From Peribacillus frigoritolerans (GTDB taxonomy: Bacteria; Bacillota; Bacilli; Bacillales; DSM-1321), in contig NZ_CP158190.1 of NCBI RefSeq assembly GCF_040250305.1, positions 1,830,001-1,894,000 on the forward strand: a DNA stretch of 64,000 nucleotides, in the 5' to 3' direction. Every line of letters starts with the position of its first letter. Position 1 is the stretch's first letter. Position numbers and translations under genes: made by a program. Below the pieces are notes generated by a model, which was given only the letters and a program-made list of their open reading frames with translations, was not told where the DNA came from and ran no database searches. Shown piece by piece: positions 47,962 through 58,039 of the stretch.

Positions 47962-49506
47962 ATGAACGAGAAACAACGATTAGAATCACAACAAGTACAG
48001 GCTGAGAATCCAGCGGACAAAAAATCCGAAAAGGACTTCAGTAAGTACTTTCAAGCCGTTTATATTCCGCCTTCCTTAAAAGATGCGAAAAAGCGAGGAA
48101 AAGAAGAAGTAGAATATCATGATGACTTTGCCATTCCTGAAGGTTTCCGTGGAATGGGAGAAGGTAAAAAGTTTTACATTCGTACTTTTGGCTGTCAAAT
48201 GAACGAACATGATACAGAAGTCATGGCGGGCATCTTTATGGCACTTGGTTATCAGCCGACAGACACGGTGGATGATGCTAACGTCATTTTACTTAACACT
48301 TGTGCGATTCGGGAAGGCGCAGAGAATAAAGTGTTCGGTGAATTGGGACATTTAAAATCATTGAAATTGGAAAAGCCGGATCTATTGCTTGGGGTTTGCG
48401 GTTGTATGTCACAAGAGGAGTCAGTTGTAAAGCGGATTCTAGAGAAGCACCATTTTGTAGATATGATTTTCGGAACGCATAATATCCACCGCCTGCCGCA
48501 AATTCTTAATGAAGCTTATCTTTCCAAGGAAATGGTCATTGAGGTTTGGTCTAAAGAAGGTGATGTAATCGAGAACCTTCCGAAAGTGCGTAAAGGAAAA
48601 ACGAAGGCATGGGTCAATATCATGTATGGCTGCGATAAGTTTTGTACATACTGCATCGTACCGTACACAAGAGGGAAAGAAAGAAGCCGCAGGCCTGCAG
48701 ATATCATACAGGAAGTCCGTCATTTAGCGGCACAGGGTTACAAGGAAATAACCCTGCTTGGACAGAATGTGAATGCTTATGGTAAAGATTTTACGGATAT
48801 CGAATACCGTTTCGGTGATTTGATGGATGAAATCCGCAAAATCGATATTCCGCGTATTCGTTTTACGACAAGCCATCCACGTGATTTCGATGATCACTTG
48901 ATTGAAGTATTGGCTAAGGGCGGTAATCTCGTTGACCATATCCATCTTCCAGTTCAATCGGGAAGTACGGAAACACTTAAAATCATGGCCCGTAAATATA
49001 CACGTGAACAATATTTAGAGCTAGTAAAAAAAATCAAGGAAGCTATCCCAGGTGCATCGCTAACCACTGACATCATTGTAGGTTATCCGAATGAAACGGA
49101 AGAGCACTTTGAAGAAACGATGTCTTTATACCGTGAAGTTGGTTTCGATGCGGCATATACTTACATCTATTCACCACGTGAGGGAACACCGGCTGCGAAA
49201 ATGCAGGATAATGTACCGATGGAAGTGAAAAAGGAACGTCTGCAGCGCTTGAACTCCCTTGTCAATGAAACGTGTGCATTGAAAATGAAGGAGTATGATG
49301 GGCAGATTGTTGAAGTGCTCGTTGAAGGCGAAAGCAAGAAGAATGCGGAAGTATTAGCAGGTTATACAACGAAAAATAAGCTCGTGAACTTCAAAGGACC
49401 AAAATCCGCTATTGGCCAAATCGTAAAAGTGAAAATCACCGGAACGAAAACATGGTCACTGAATGGGGATATGGTTGAAGAAGCAACGGCGATTGAGGTG
49501 GAGTAA
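47962..49506 (+). CDS. miaB: tRNA-2-methylthio-N6-dimethylallyladenosine synthase MiaB
   Basis: Radical SAM methylthiotransferase acting on A37 of tRNAs. The 514-residue protein has the Bacillus N-terminal extension (about 1-65), an MTTase domain with three cluster cysteines ([27 protein letters not shown]), the radical SAM CxxxCxxC (GCDKFCTYC near residue 224) and a C-terminal TRAM domain. Its stop lies one base before the ricA start, so they are an operon (ymcB-ymcA). Confidence 0.96.
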   Translation: MNEKQRLESQQVQAENPADKKSEKDFSKYFQAVYIPPSLKDAKKRGKEEVEYHDDFAIPEGFRGMGEGKKFYIRTFGCQMNEHDTEVMAGIFMALGYQPTDTVDDANVILLNTCAIREGAENKVFGELGHLKSLKLEKPDLLLGVCGCMSQEESVVKRILEKHHFVDMIFGTHNIHRLPQILNEAYLSKEMVIEVWSKEGDVIENLPKVRKGKTKAWVNIMYGCDKFCTYCIVPYTRGKERSRRPADIIQEVRHLAAQGYKEITLLGQNVNAYGKDFTDIEYRFGDLMDEIRKIDIPRIRFTTSHPRDFDDHLIEVLAKGGNLVDHIHLPVQSGSTETLKIMARKYTREQYLELVKKIKEAIPGASLTTDIIVGYPNETEEHFEETMSLYREVGFDAAYTYIYSPREGTPAAKMQDNVPMEVKKERLQRLNSLVNETCALKMKEYDGQIVEVLVEGESKKNAEVLAGYTTKNKLVNFKGPKSAIGQIVKVKITGTKTWSLNGDMVEEATAIEVE

Positions 49507-49507
49507 T

Positions 49508-49936
49508 ATGACGAAATATACTAAAGATGACATTCTGAACAAAGCTGCCGAGCTTGCTGAAATGATCGCAAGCACGGAAGAAGTCGATTTCTTTAAACGG
49601 GCAGAAGCTCACATCAATGAAAACCAAAAAATCCGTGAAATGATCGCCAGCATCAAGAGCTTACAAAAACAGGCTGTAAACTTCCAGCATTACGGCAAAG
49701 AGAAAGCATACAGTCAAGTTCAGGCCAAAATCGATGCACTGGAAAAACAATTGGATGAACTTCCGATCGTGCAAGAATTCAAACAATCCCAAGTGGATGT
49801 AAATGACCTTTTACAAATGGTTTCATCACAGGTATCGAATAAGGTGACGGACCTGATTATTGAATCGACCGAAGGAGACGTCCTTCGCGGTGAGACAGGT
49901 TCAAAGGTACAAGCAGGCGGCGGAAGCTGTTCATGA
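49508..49936 (+). CDS. ricA: RicA family regulator (YmcA)
   Basis: A 142-residue all-helical YlbF/YmcA-family protein. With YlbF and YaaT, YmcA forms an Fe-S complex affecting RNase Y specificity, biofilm, competence and sporulation. The EEVDFFKRAEAHINENQKIR segment and the C-terminal GGGSCS cysteine are conserved. The start ATG at 49508 uses GGTGGAG at the end of miaB; an upstream in-frame start would lie inside miaB. Confidence 0.94.
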   Translation: MTKYTKDDILNKAAELAEMIASTEEVDFFKRAEAHINENQKIREMIASIKSLQKQAVNFQHYGKEKAYSQVQAKIDALEKQLDELPIVQEFKQSQVDVNDLLQMVSSQVSNKVTDLIIESTEGDVLRGETGSKVQAGGGSCS

Positions 49937-49942
49937 ATAAAA

Positions 49943-49975
49943 AAAAGCCCTTCTGATTTCAGAAGGGCTTTTTTT
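49943..49975 (+). terminator. Terminator after ricA
   Basis: AAAAGCCCTTCTGA/TCAGAAGGGCTTTT perfect stem followed by TTT. Confidence 0.95.
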
Positions 49976-50148
49976 AGATTCAGAAATCCTTATACAGTGC
50001 CCATTCGTGACACATATCCCAAAACATGCGCATAAAATAACCTAGGTTTAAAACATTACAGCAGTTTTCAAACAATTAAAATTCTACGCACACTAGACTT
50101 TTACCACGCATAGGATGAATGGAAACTGTATGAGGAGGGTTCGCTAGC

Positions 50149-50688
50149 ATGTCACAATATAGAGAGATAATTACTAAAGCGGTGGTGGCAAAAGGACGCA
50201 AATTCACAAAGTCCTCTCACACCATTTGCCCGGCTCATCATCCTTCTAGCATTCTAGGTTGTTGGATCATCAACCATAAATACGATGCAAAGAAAGTCGG
50301 CAAAAAGGTAGAAATTCACGGCAGCTACGAAATCAACGTCTGGTATTCCTATAACCAAAATTCGAAGACGGAAGTTGTAACTGAAAAAGTGCAATATACC
50401 GACGTTATTTCGCTGAAATACCGTGATCCCGATTGTCTTGATGACCATGAAATCGTTGCAAAAGCTGTCCAACAGCCGAATTGTTTAGAAGCTTGCATCT
50501 CCCCATGTGGACAAAAAATCATTGTCCATGTGGAAAGGGAATTCTTTGTGGAAGTCGTCGGCGAAACGAAAATTTGTGTCGCTGTAAGTCCAGATGGCCG
50601 CTGTGAGGATGACTGGGGCTCTGATTTCGATGATGAGGATTTCGAAGATTTAGATCCGGATTTCCTTGATGAATTCGAAGACGAATAG
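50149..50688 (+). CDS. cotE: Outer spore coat morphogenetic protein CotE
   Basis: CotE organises assembly of the outer coat around the forespore. The 179-residue protein starts [19 protein letters not shown] and contains [20 protein letters not shown], with a very acidic C-terminal tail (from about residue 152), as in B. subtilis. Position between ricA and mutS agrees. TGAGGAGGGTTCGCTAGC precedes the ATG. Mother-cell promoters are expected but I could not identify them with confidence. Confidence 0.96.
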   Translation: MSQYREIITKAVVAKGRKFTKSSHTICPAHHPSSILGCWIINHKYDAKKVGKKVEIHGSYEINVWYSYNQNSKTEVVTEKVQYTDVISLKYRDPDCLDDHEIVAKAVQQPNCLEACISPCGQKIIVHVEREFFVEVVGETKICVAVSPDGRCEDDWGSDFDDEDFEDLDPDFLDEFEDE

Positions 50689-50702
50689 AATATAGAAATT
50701 AA

Positions 50703-50733
50703 TACCGGATGACATTCCCTTCATCCGGTTTTA
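50703..50733 (+). terminator. Terminator after cotE
   Basis: ACCGGATGA/TCATCCGGT stem with loop CATTCCCT, followed by TTTATTT. Confidence 0.85.
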
Positions 50734-50958
50734 TTTAATTTGAAGCGGGACAAGTCCCTTGCAGGCCTGGAAATGAGAAAAAAATAGGAATGAAATGTTA
50801 CTATATCCCTGAGTATGGCTTGCAGATACAGCCAGCTACACTTTAAAGGATAATTGATTTACCATGCAATTTCGAATACAGGCAATGTTGCTTTCCCATA
50901 TGTTATAATGAAGGACATAAATGTGTAATAGATTATAGTTTGGAAAGGTTTTGAAGGA

Positions 50959-53586
50959 ATGGCTGGATATACTCCGATGATACAGCAATATTTAAAAATT
51001 AAGGCAGAGTATCAGGATGCCTTTTTATTTTTTCGTTTAGGCGATTTTTATGAAATGTTTTTTGACGATGCGCTGAATGCATCTCAAGAGCTCGAAATCA
51101 CATTAACAAGCCGAGAAGGCGGTAGTGAAGAGCGAATTCCGATGTGCGGCATTCCGTATCACTCGGCTGCTAATTATATTGATATATTGATAGAAAAAGG
51201 TTTTAAAGTAGCTATTTGTGAACAAACCGAAGATCCGAAGCAAGCCAAAGGAGTTGTACGCAGGGAAGTTGTCCAGCTGATTACTCCGGGAACGAAAATG
51301 GATAGTAAGGGTCTTCGTGAAAAGGAAAATAATTATATTGCCACGATCACTTATTTCTCGGATGGTCAGTTTGGCTTTGGATACAATGATTTATCGACAG
51401 GGGAAAATAAGGTCACTCTAATTGAGAGTTTCGAGGAAGTTCTGAATGAATTTGCCATCCTTGGTGCGAGTGAAGTGGTCATTGCCGAGGATTTCAATGA
51501 AGAATGGAAAAAAAAGCTGCAAGAACGGGGCGCTGCCGCTCTATCCCTAGAGAATAATTTGGATCAAAGCGAGTCATTCGTTGCACTGCTTCATCTGTTA
51601 AAAGACCAGAAACTGGCGACAACGACTTCACGTTTATTGAATTATCTATACCGTACCCAAAAGCGCAGCCTGGATCATTTACAGCCAGTGCTTGCATATG
51701 AAACATCTCAATATATGAAAATTGATTATTATAGCAAACGTAATTTGGAATTAACTGAAACCATTCGTTCCAAAGGTAAAAAAGGCTCATTATTATGGCT
51801 GCTTGATGAAACGAAAACAGCCATGGGCGGAAGAATGTTGAAACAATGGATTGATAGACCGCTCATTAATAAAAAACAGATCGAGCGGAGACAAAGCCTT
51901 GTTGAAACCCTAAAAAATCAATACTTCGAACGGCAGGACTTACGTGAACGCCTGAAGGAAGTGTACGACTTGGAGCGACTTGCCGGAAGGGTGGCCTTCG
52001 GGAATGTAAACGCTCGGGACTTGATTCAACTGAAACGTTCATTGCAACAGGTGCCGATCATTCGTGAAATCGTTAAGTCAATGGCTTCAAATCACGATAT
52101 TTCAATTCTGGCCGATAAATTGGATCCTTGCGAAGAAGTGACGGATTTGCTTGAAACGGCACTTGTAGAAAACCCTCCATTGTCCGTGAAGGAAGGAAAT
52201 ATCATTCAGGACGGTTTCCATAAGGAGCTGGATACATACAGGGATGCCAGCAGAAACGGGAAAACTTGGATTGCACAGCTTGAACGGGAAGAGCGGGAAC
52301 GCACAGGAATCAAATCATTGAAAATCGGATATAATCGTGTTTTTGGCTATTATATTGAAGTCACACGAGCCAATTTGCATCTTCTTGAAGAAGGCCGTTA
52401 TGAACGGAAGCAAACTTTAACGAATGCCGAACGTTATATCACACCTGAGTTGAAAGAGAAGGAAGCTTTGATTTTACAAGCAGAAGAAAAAAGCATCAGT
52501 TTGGAATATGACCTATTCCTCAATCTTCGTGAAGAGGTCAAAAGCTATATCCCGCGCTTACAGGATTTAGCGAAAGGTGTCAGTGAACTGGATGTCTTGC
52601 AGTGCTTTGCGACGATTAGCGAAGAACGCCATTATGTGAAGCCTGTCTTTTCTGATGATCGAAGAATCGTACTGAAGGAAGGCCGGCATCCAGTGGTCGA
52701 GAAAGTCCTTCAATCACAGGAGTATGTCCCTAATGACTGCTTCATGGATGGAGACCGGGAGTTACTCTTGATTACAGGGCCTAATATGTCGGGTAAAAGT
52801 ACCTATATGCGTCAGATAGCGCTAACATCGATTTTAGCGCAAATTGGATGCTTCGTATCCGCAAGTATAGCTGAATTGCCTATTTTTGATAAGGTATTCA
52901 CTAGGATCGGCGCGGCAGATGATTTGATTTCCGGTCAAAGTACATTCATGGTCGAGATGCTTGAAGCAAGAAATGCCATCATGAATGCGACAGAAAACAG
53001 TTTAATATTATTTGATGAGATAGGGCGGGGAACATCAACTTACGATGGGATGGCGCTTGCCCAGGCCATCATTGAATATATTCATGAGGAAATTGGGGCA
53101 AAAACTCTCTTTTCGACTCATTATCACGAATTGACAGTGCTGGCAGCGGAACTGCCAAAATTGAAAAATATCCATGTCAGTGCCATTGAGCAAAATGGAA
53201 ATGTCGTTTTCCTTCATAAAATTAAAGAAGGTCCAGCAGATAAAAGCTATGGAATTCACGTGGCAAAGCTAGCTGATTTACCGGAGCAGTTAATAGATCG
53301 GGCGGCCGCAATTTTAGCGCAGCTGGAAAATGAAAATGGACTGGCAAAGGAGATGCCTGAACAGCCTGCTGCTTCTGTAAAAGCACCTATTGCTGAAGTA
53401 GCCCCGGTAACATCCGTCAATGAGGCACAGCTTTCCTTCTTTGGGGAAGAGGCTCCTAAAGGAAAAATGAATTCCTCGCCTAAGGAAAAAAAGGTGCTTG
53501 ATGACATAAAATCACTGGATATTCTTGAAATGACGCCACTTGAGGCGATGAATACCCTTTATAAATTACAAAAGAAACTTAAATGA
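50959..53586 (+). CDS. mutS: DNA mismatch repair protein MutS
   Basis: Mismatch recognition ATPase. 875 residues: mismatch-binding Phe-x-Glu motif FYEMFFDDA near residue 30, connector, lever and clamp domains, then the ATPase with Walker [11 protein letters not shown] near residue 608 and Walker [17 protein letters not shown] near residue 683. The C-terminus around 825-835 (AQLSFFGEE) resembles a beta-clamp-binding motif. The RBS is GGAAAGG about 10 bases before the ATG. Confidence 0.98.
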   Translation: MAGYTPMIQQYLKIKAEYQDAFLFFRLGDFYEMFFDDALNASQELEITLTSREGGSEERIPMCGIPYHSAANYIDILIEKGFKVAICEQTEDPKQAKGVVRREVVQLITPGTKMDSKGLREKENNYIATITYFSDGQFGFGYNDLSTGENKVTLIESFEEVLNEFAILGASEVVIAEDFNEEWKKKLQERGAAALSLENNLDQSESFVALLHLLKDQKLATTTSRLLNYLYRTQKRSLDHLQPVLAYETSQYMKIDYYSKRNLELTETIRSKGKKGSLLWLLDETKTAMGGRMLKQWIDRPLINKKQIERRQSLVETLKNQYFERQDLRERLKEVYDLERLAGRVAFGNVNARDLIQLKRSLQQVPIIREIVKSMASNHDISILADKLDPCEEVTDLLETALVENPPLSVKEGNIIQDGFHKELDTYRDASRNGKTWIAQLEREERERTGIKSLKIGYNRVFGYYIEVTRANLHLLEEGRYERKQTLTNAERYITPELKEKEALILQAEEKSISLEYDLFLNLREEVKSYIPRLQDLAKGVSELDVLQCFATISEERHYVKPVFSDDRRIVLKEGRHPVVEKVLQSQEYVPNDCFMDGDRELLLITGPNMSGKSTYMRQIALTSILAQIGCFVSASIAELPIFDKVFTRIGAADDLISGQSTFMVEMLEARNAIMNATENSLILFDEIGRGTSTYDGMALAQAIIEYIHEEIGAKTLFSTHYHELTVLAAELPKLKNIHVSAIEQNGNVVFLHKIKEGPADKSYGIHVAKLADLPEQLIDRAAAILAQLENENGLAKEMPEQPAASVKAPIAEVAPVTSVNEAQLSFFGEEAPKGKMNSSPKEKKVLDDIKSLDILEMTPLEAMNTLYKLQKKLK

Positions 53587-53609
53587 GATAATAAAGCGAG
53601 GCGATAAAA

Positions 53610-55550
53610 ATGGGGAAAATCATACAGCTCGACGAGGCTTTATCTAATAAAATCGCAGCTGGCGAAGTTGTTGAACGCCCAGCCTCAGTGGTTAAGGAAC
53701 TTGTGGAAAACGCAATAGATGCAAACAGTACCATTATAGAGATTGAATTGGTGGAGGCTGGACTTGGTTCCATTAGGATCGTGGATAATGGCGATGGGAT
53801 TTTGGCTGATGACATAGAAGCGGCATTTAAACGTCACGCCACAAGTAAAATAAAAGATGAAAATGACCTCTTCCGAATCCGAACACTCGGCTTCCGCGGT
53901 GAAGCAATGCCCAGTATTGCTTCAGTTTCCCGTTTTGAAATGAAAAGCAGCACTGGCGAAGGTGTAGGAACGCGCATACTTCTTGAAGGCGGCATGGTTA
54001 AGGAACTTGAGGCTTCATCCAGCCGTAAAGGAACGGATATCCTTGTTTCCGACTTGTTTTACAATACTCCTGCAAGGTTGAAATATATGAAAACCATTCA
54101 TACCGAGCTAGGAAATATTACGGATGTGGCTAACAGGCTCGCACTTTCGCACCCGGATGTTTCTATACGGTTAACACACAATGAGAAGCGTATTCTGCAT
54201 ACGAATGGTAACGGCGATGTCAGGCAGGTGCTAGCCGCAATTTATGGGACGAATATTGCCAAAAAGATGATTCCGGTTCAGGCAAGCTCATTGGACTTCA
54301 AATTATCCGGATATATCGTCATGCCCGAAGTCACACGGGCTTCAAGAAATTATATTTCAACCATGATAAACGGCCGCTTCATTAAAAACTATGCGCTCGT
54401 GAAAGCAATCCTGGATGGTTACCATACACTTCTACCAATTGGGCGTTTTCCAATTGCTTTGTTGAATATTGAAATGGACCCGATTCTTGTCGATGTCAAT
54501 GTACATCCGTCCAAAATGGAGGTAAGGCTCAGCAAGGAACAGGAATTGTTCAGTCTTGTATCGGAAACGATCAAATCTTCGTTTAAAAAGATGTCTCTAA
54601 TTCCAAGTGGATATACACCTGCAGCAAAGCCGGAACAGGTGAAAAGTGAACAAACTACGCTGGAATTGGACCATGTTGTGGAAAGCGGCAAGCGGGTTCT
54701 TGAAGAAGCCAAGAAAGAAGCTTCACTCTTGAAGGATACCTTGATTCGTGAAAAGCAGGAACAAAAGAGTTATGTGGATCATAATGAAGATTTCGACTTT
54801 GAACCAGTAAAGGAAATAATCTATAGCAATGAACAGCAGCAAATGGAAGATGTCTATGTACCGGTCTTACAAGATGATGAAAGCAAACCATATTTCGAGT
54901 CAGCCGAAAAGTATACAACCTACACTGTCGAACAAGAGGAAGAAATCGAAGCGAATGAACCTGCTAACCGCATCCCTCCCATGTACCCGATTGGGCAAAT
55001 GCATGGAACATATATTTTCGCCCAAAACGAAAAAGGTTTATATATCATAGACCAACATGCTGCCCAGGAACGGATCAAATACGAGTATTTTAAAGAGAAG
55101 GTCGGACGTGTTGAAAACGAGCTACAAGACATGCTGGTTCCCATCACCCTTGAATTTTCAACAGACCAATGTATCCGGATAAATGAATATCGGCATGAGT
55201 TGGAAAAAGTCGGCGTCTATTTAGAGGAGTTTGGCTACAACGCCTATATTGTCCGATCGCATCCACAATGGTTCCCTAAAGGAATTGAACAGGAAATCCT
55301 TGAAGAAATGATTGAACAATTGCTCTCGATGAAAAAGGTCGACATCAAAAAATTGCGCGAAGAAGCAGCTATCATGATGAGCTGTAAAGCCTCCATAAAG
55401 GCAAACCGTCATCTGCGCAATGATGAAATCCAAGCACTATTGGATGAACTAAGGCGCACAACCGATCCCTTCACATGCCCTCATGGAAGACCTATCATCA
55501 TCTCTTATTCCATTTATGAAATGGAGAAAATGTTCAAGCGGATCATGTAA
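53610..55550 (+). CDS. mutL: DNA mismatch repair protein MutL
   Basis: GHKL ATPase and nicking endonuclease of mismatch repair. The N-terminal ATPase has ENAIDAN near residue 34, DNGDGI near 60 and [10 protein letters not shown] near 96 (most homologues have Leu instead of Met). The C-terminal endonuclease carries [12 protein letters not shown] near residue 481, the DQHAx2Ex4E metal site, as in non-methyl-directed systems. 646 residues. It lies 23 bp after mutS, in one operon. Confidence 0.97.
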   Translation: MGKIIQLDEALSNKIAAGEVVERPASVVKELVENAIDANSTIIEIELVEAGLGSIRIVDNGDGILADDIEAAFKRHATSKIKDENDLFRIRTLGFRGEAMPSIASVSRFEMKSSTGEGVGTRILLEGGMVKELEASSSRKGTDILVSDLFYNTPARLKYMKTIHTELGNITDVANRLALSHPDVSIRLTHNEKRILHTNGNGDVRQVLAAIYGTNIAKKMIPVQASSLDFKLSGYIVMPEVTRASRNYISTMINGRFIKNYALVKAILDGYHTLLPIGRFPIALLNIEMDPILVDVNVHPSKMEVRLSKEQELFSLVSETIKSSFKKMSLIPSGYTPAAKPEQVKSEQTTLELDHVVESGKRVLEEAKKEASLLKDTLIREKQEQKSYVDHNEDFDFEPVKEIIYSNEQQQMEDVYVPVLQDDESKPYFESAEKYTTYTVEQEEEIEANEPANRIPPMYPIGQMHGTYIFAQNEKGLYIIDQHAAQERIKYEYFKEKVGRVENELQDMLVPITLEFSTDQCIRINEYRHELEKVGVYLEEFGYNAYIVRSHPQWFPKGIEQEILEEMIEQLLSMKKVDIKKLREEAAIMMSCKASIKANRHLRNDEIQALLDELRRTTDPFTCPHGRPIIISYSIYEMEKMFKRIM

Positions 55551-55553
55551 TTA

Positions 55554-55600
55554 AAAGCAATGGAGGACCCTTATGTAATAGGGTCCTTCATTGCTTTTTT
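55554..55600 (+). terminator. Terminator after mutL
   Basis: AAGCAATGGAGGACCC/GGGTCCTTCATTGCTT stem with loop TTATGTAATA, followed by TTTT. It marks the end of the conserved core block. Confidence 0.93.
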
Positions 55601-55634
55601 AGTTAAATGACCACATTTATTGGTCCAAGGACTT

Positions 55635-55860
55635 TTATCCTGGGGCTTTTGAAAAGTTTTCAGCTGAAGAGTCCTGTATATTATGTGTAACATGACTTTA
55701 TGTATCTAGGGTTATAGAAACTTTTGAATGTCCTAATCTTTCTGATCCCACTTTAGCATTTTCTCCGATCTCCAACATTATAGTTGCATGTGTATGGCGT
55801 AAATCGTGAAATCGTCTGAGAACAAGCTGGGTAAACCAGTCATTAAAGAAATTTAAGAGT
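55635..55860 (-). pseudogene. Tyrosine recombinase (phage-type integrase) C-terminal remnant
   Basis: Read on the minus strand, this stretch gives NDWFTQLVLRRFHDLRHTHA, then TIMLEIGENAKVGSERLGHS and KVSITLDT, then TAA at 55698-55700, then SHVTHNIQDSSAENFSKAPG and a final stop. HDLRHTHA (HxLRH) and SERLGHS are core motifs of phage integrases, and the stop occupies exactly the position of the catalytic tyrosine in the usual DTYSH. The N-terminal domains are absent. It is therefore a dead fragment of an integrase, marking past insertion next to mutL. Confidence 0.85.
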
Positions 55861-55918
55861 GAGCTAATGCCTGCTCTTTTTTATTAGAAGGGTATGTTAA
55901 GAATGTTGTTGATTTCCT

Positions 55919-55947
55919 TGATGAACTAACGGGGCAGGTTAGTGGTA
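55919..55947 (+). repeat. Accessory-region repeat, right half only (copy A)
   Basis: GAACTAACGGGGCAGGTTAG matches the right hairpin of the repeat family described for the full copies at 59778, 60146, 60884 and 61721. A terminator-like AAGAGTGAGC/GCTC stem lies 30 bp upstream (about 55854-55882). Confidence 0.75.
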
Positions 55948-56021
55948 GAAGAAGGTAATCAGGTGTTAAGTAGAGAATAAGGTAGCAATAAATATAAAAT
56001 TAAATAACTGAGGCGAAAAGG

Positions 56022-56480
56022 ATGGCACATAATGGGATAGTTTTAGTAGTTAGTGTATCAATATTCAGAGATGATGAAGTCTTAATAATTAGAGAAAATA
56101 AACCAACTGCTATTGATAAGTGGAACTTTCCGAGTGGACGCATTGAATATGGTGAAGACATTCTCTATTCAGCTCGTAGGGAGGTAAAAGAGGAAACTGG
56201 CTTTGATGTAAAACTTAATGGTACAACGGGTGTATATAATTTTATCAGTAGTACAAACAATCAAGTTATTCTATTTCATTTTACTGGTGAGGTTAATGGT
56301 GGTTCATTAAATCTTGAAGAAGATGAAATTTTAGACAGTAGATGGATTAAGGTGAATGACCTTGTGAAATTTGATAATGAAGAACTACGTGAACCAAGGG
56401 TACTAAAGCAAATAATAGATAACTTATTAAAAGAGAGGGTACATTCAATTAGTATTTATAATGAACAACTAGATAAATAA
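56022..56480 (+). CDS. NUDIX hydrolase
   Basis: A 152-residue NUDIX protein. The Nudix box GX5EX7REUXEEXGU is perfect: GRIEYGE near residue 39 followed by REVKEETGF. Such enzymes cleave nucleoside diphosphates linked to another group; the substrate here cannot be told. AACTGAGGCGAAAAGG precedes the ATG. It is AT-rich compared with the core genes upstream, is flanked by repeat copies A and B, and belongs to the accessory array. Confidence 0.9.
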   Translation: MAHNGIVLVVSVSIFRDDEVLIIRENKPTAIDKWNFPSGRIEYGEDILYSARREVKEETGFDVKLNGTTGVYNFISSTNNQVILFHFTGEVNGGSLNLEEDEILDSRWIKVNDLVKFDNEELREPRVLKQIIDNLLKERVHSISIYNEQLDK

Positions 56481-56485
56481 TTTTT

Positions 56486-56560
56486 ATTAAGCTAACAGCT
56501 TCTTTATCAGGAGCTGATCAGCAGCTCCTTTTCTTATGGCACTAAAGGGGCAGCATTCCT
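56486..56560 (+). repeat. Accessory-region repeat, divergent copy (B)
   Basis: Left part TTAAGCTAAC, then GGAGCTG/CAGCTCC terminator-like stem followed by TTTTC, then TATGGCACTAAAGGGGCAG. The stem is kept although its bases differ from the AGCTGCC/GGCAGCT stem of other copies. Confidence 0.75.
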
Positions 56561-56599
56561 GTATTAACTGAAATACTAAAAAGATTGTGAAGAAATCTA

Positions 56600-56632
56600 C
56601 TTAAACTAACGGGTGCTTTACTTCATTAAGAA
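56600..56632 (+). repeat. Accessory-region repeat, left half (copy C)
   Basis: ACTTAAACTAACGGGTGCTT followed by TACTTCATTAAG matches the left end of the repeat family. It lies 25 bp before the start of the small membrane gene. Confidence 0.7.
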
Positions 56633-56656
56633 ATAGTAAAATGGAAGAGGTTTTGT

Positions 56657-56776
56657 ATGAGAATTAATGAGAATGAGAAAAAGAATTTATGGAAATCTTT
56701 AATAAATAATGGGTTCTTGAGTGCCCTTTTTGTTATGTTAATAGGAATTATAGTTTTGATTTATGTACTAATCTAA
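56657..56776 (+). CDS. Small single-pass membrane protein (39 aa)
   Basis: Reads MRINENEKKNLWKSLINNGF and then a hydrophobic helix LSALFVMLIGIIVLIYVLI, ending in TAA. A charged N-terminus and one C-terminal membrane helix are visible. GGAAGAGGTTTTGT supplies an RBS, which supports translation. It sits between repeat C and a terminator. No family recognised; it could be a small regulator or a toxin-like peptide, but nothing shows this. Confidence 0.55.
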   Translation: MRINENEKKNLWKSLINNGFLSALFVMLIGIIVLIYVLI

Positions 56777-56794
56777 TTTACTTGTTCAACGTGT

Positions 56795-56826
56795 GGCTTT
56801 ACTTCAATATAGAGTAAAGCCTTTTT
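56795..56826 (+). terminator. Terminator after the 39-aa gene (degenerate repeat copy)
   Basis: GGCTTTAC/GTAAAGCC around TTCAATATAGA, followed by TTTTTC. The surrounding AACGTGTGGCTTTACTTCAA resembles the left end of the repeat, suggesting a diverged copy. Confidence 0.8.
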
Positions 56827-56883
56827 CTTATTCAATGAGCAAATCTCTTCTATTAAACAAAACCAGCTAAGTTTGTGATTTAA

Positions 56884-56914
56884 TACACTTAAACTAACGG
56901 GTGCGTTTCTTTAA
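56884..56914 (+). repeat. Accessory-region repeat, left half (copy D)
   Basis: ACACTTAAACTAACGGGTGC followed by GTTTCTT matches the left end of the repeat family. Confidence 0.7.
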
Positions 56915-57110
56915 AAAGGAATGCTCTTTTCGTATCCAATTAAAAGGAAGTAAATGTTATTATTATATTAAAGATGGTTGCTCTTCTATTATAGGTGGAG
57001 AAAGCTTTAATACGATATATACTACAATATTAACTTTGGAGGCACACCACTGCAATAAGACTTATAACGAAATTAAGTTCTTGATATATCCCGTAAAGGA
57101 CATATTATGA
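56901..57110 (+). CDS. Hypothetical 69-residue protein, doubtful
   Basis: An open frame whose GTG start lies inside repeat copy D (the GTG of GGGTGCG). It reads RFFKKECSFRIQLKGSKCYY and ends NEIKFLIYPVKDIL. No clear RBS precedes it and no family is recognised. It may be a degraded gene whose true start was replaced when the repeat was inserted. It ends 30 bp before the AlkD-like gene. Confidence 0.3.
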   Translation: MRFFKKECSFRIQLKGSKCYYYIKDGCSSIIGGESFNTIYTTILTLEAHHCNKTYNEIKFLIYPVKDIL

Positions 57111-57140
57111 AACAGTGCTTTAATAAAGGAGTTGTATAAA

Positions 57141-57809
57141 ATGAATGAAAATAAAGGTACAGAAATAAAACGCTTTTCAAAAGCAGAAAACATTCTACCT
57201 CAGATCAATAGTAAAACTAAGCTAGGCGACTTACGAAAAATCGCGAAGGACATTAAAAAAGATCACGAACTAGCTATGGAACTTTGGTCAACCGAAGAGT
57301 TTTTGCCCAGACTATTAGCAATCTTAATTATGGACAAAAAACTTCTTTCACAAGATGTGCTAAATAAGCTTGATAAGGATATGCAGACTCACACTTTTGA
57401 TGAGCGAAATAACTTAATGGATTGGTTAATGGCTAATCAGCTCACCAAAGACAAGAAGAAAATTGCATTGATGGAGTCATGGGAAAATAGTCCTTCTGCT
57501 CTTCAAAGGCGAGCTTTCTGGTATTATCAAGGGCGATTGAGATGGACTGGACAAACACCGCCTGATAACACCGCATACTTGCTATCTGCATTAGAAGCTA
57601 ATATTACGCAGGAAGAACCGGAAGTTCAATGGGCTATGAATTTCACCGCAGGCTGGATAGGCGTTTATGATGAAAAGAATCGTGCACGTTGTATTAAACT
57701 TGGTGAGAAAACGGGTCTTTACAAAGATGAAATAGTAGCAAAAGGATGTACTCCCAGCTATTTGCCGGAGTTCATTACAATTGAAGTTAACAAACGACAT
57801 AATAATTAG
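57141..57809 (+). CDS. DNA alkylation repair protein (AlkD-like)
   Basis: A 222-residue all-helical protein. RKIAKDIKKDHELAMELWST and the WENSPSALQRRAFWYYQGRL segment fit the HEAT-repeat DNA alkylation repair (AlkD/AlkC) family, which excises alkylated bases. The ATG at 57141 is chosen because AAAGGAG lies 9 bases upstream; a TTG nine bases earlier has no spacing. The gene lies within the repeat-separated array, and repeat E follows it. Confidence 0.78.
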   Translation: MNENKGTEIKRFSKAENILPQINSKTKLGDLRKIAKDIKKDHELAMELWSTEEFLPRLLAILIMDKKLLSQDVLNKLDKDMQTHTFDERNNLMDWLMANQLTKDKKKIALMESWENSPSALQRRAFWYYQGRLRWTGQTPPDNTAYLLSALEANITQEEPEVQWAMNFTAGWIGVYDEKNRARCIKLGEKTGLYKDEIVAKGCTPSYLPEFITIEVNKRHNN

Positions 57810-57887
57810 TTATCTCTGAAAAATTTATTAGGGTTTAATGCAAAAAATAAAGGAATTCAAAGCCTCAATATGAAAATTGTAATAGGC

Positions 57888-57942
57888 TTGGACGATCAGA
57901 GCTGTCTTTTAGGCAGCTTTTTCTTTATGGAACTAACGGGGC
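57888..57942 (+). repeat. Accessory-region repeat, middle and right part (copy E)
   Basis: GATCAGAGCTGTC TTTT AGGCAGCT stem with TTTTTC, then TTTATGGAACTAACGGGGC. The right hairpin is interrupted: the sequence runs directly into a long palindrome that shares its GGGG. Confidence 0.8.
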
Positions 57943-57990
57943 TGTTCCAAAAATCGATAATTGATCGATTTTTGGAGCAGCCTCTTTTTT
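57940..57990. terminator. Long palindromic terminator, 19-bp stem
   Basis: GGCTGTTCCAAAAATCGAT pairs with ATCGATTTTTGGAGCAGCC (one G-U) around AATTG, followed by TCTTTTTT. It lies between the AlkD-like gene and the convergent XRE gene and probably ends transcription from the left. Confidence 0.88.
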
Positions 57991-58039
57991 GTAACGGTAG
58001 TTATTTTATCTTTTCATTCTTACATAGGAAGAGTGCTAT

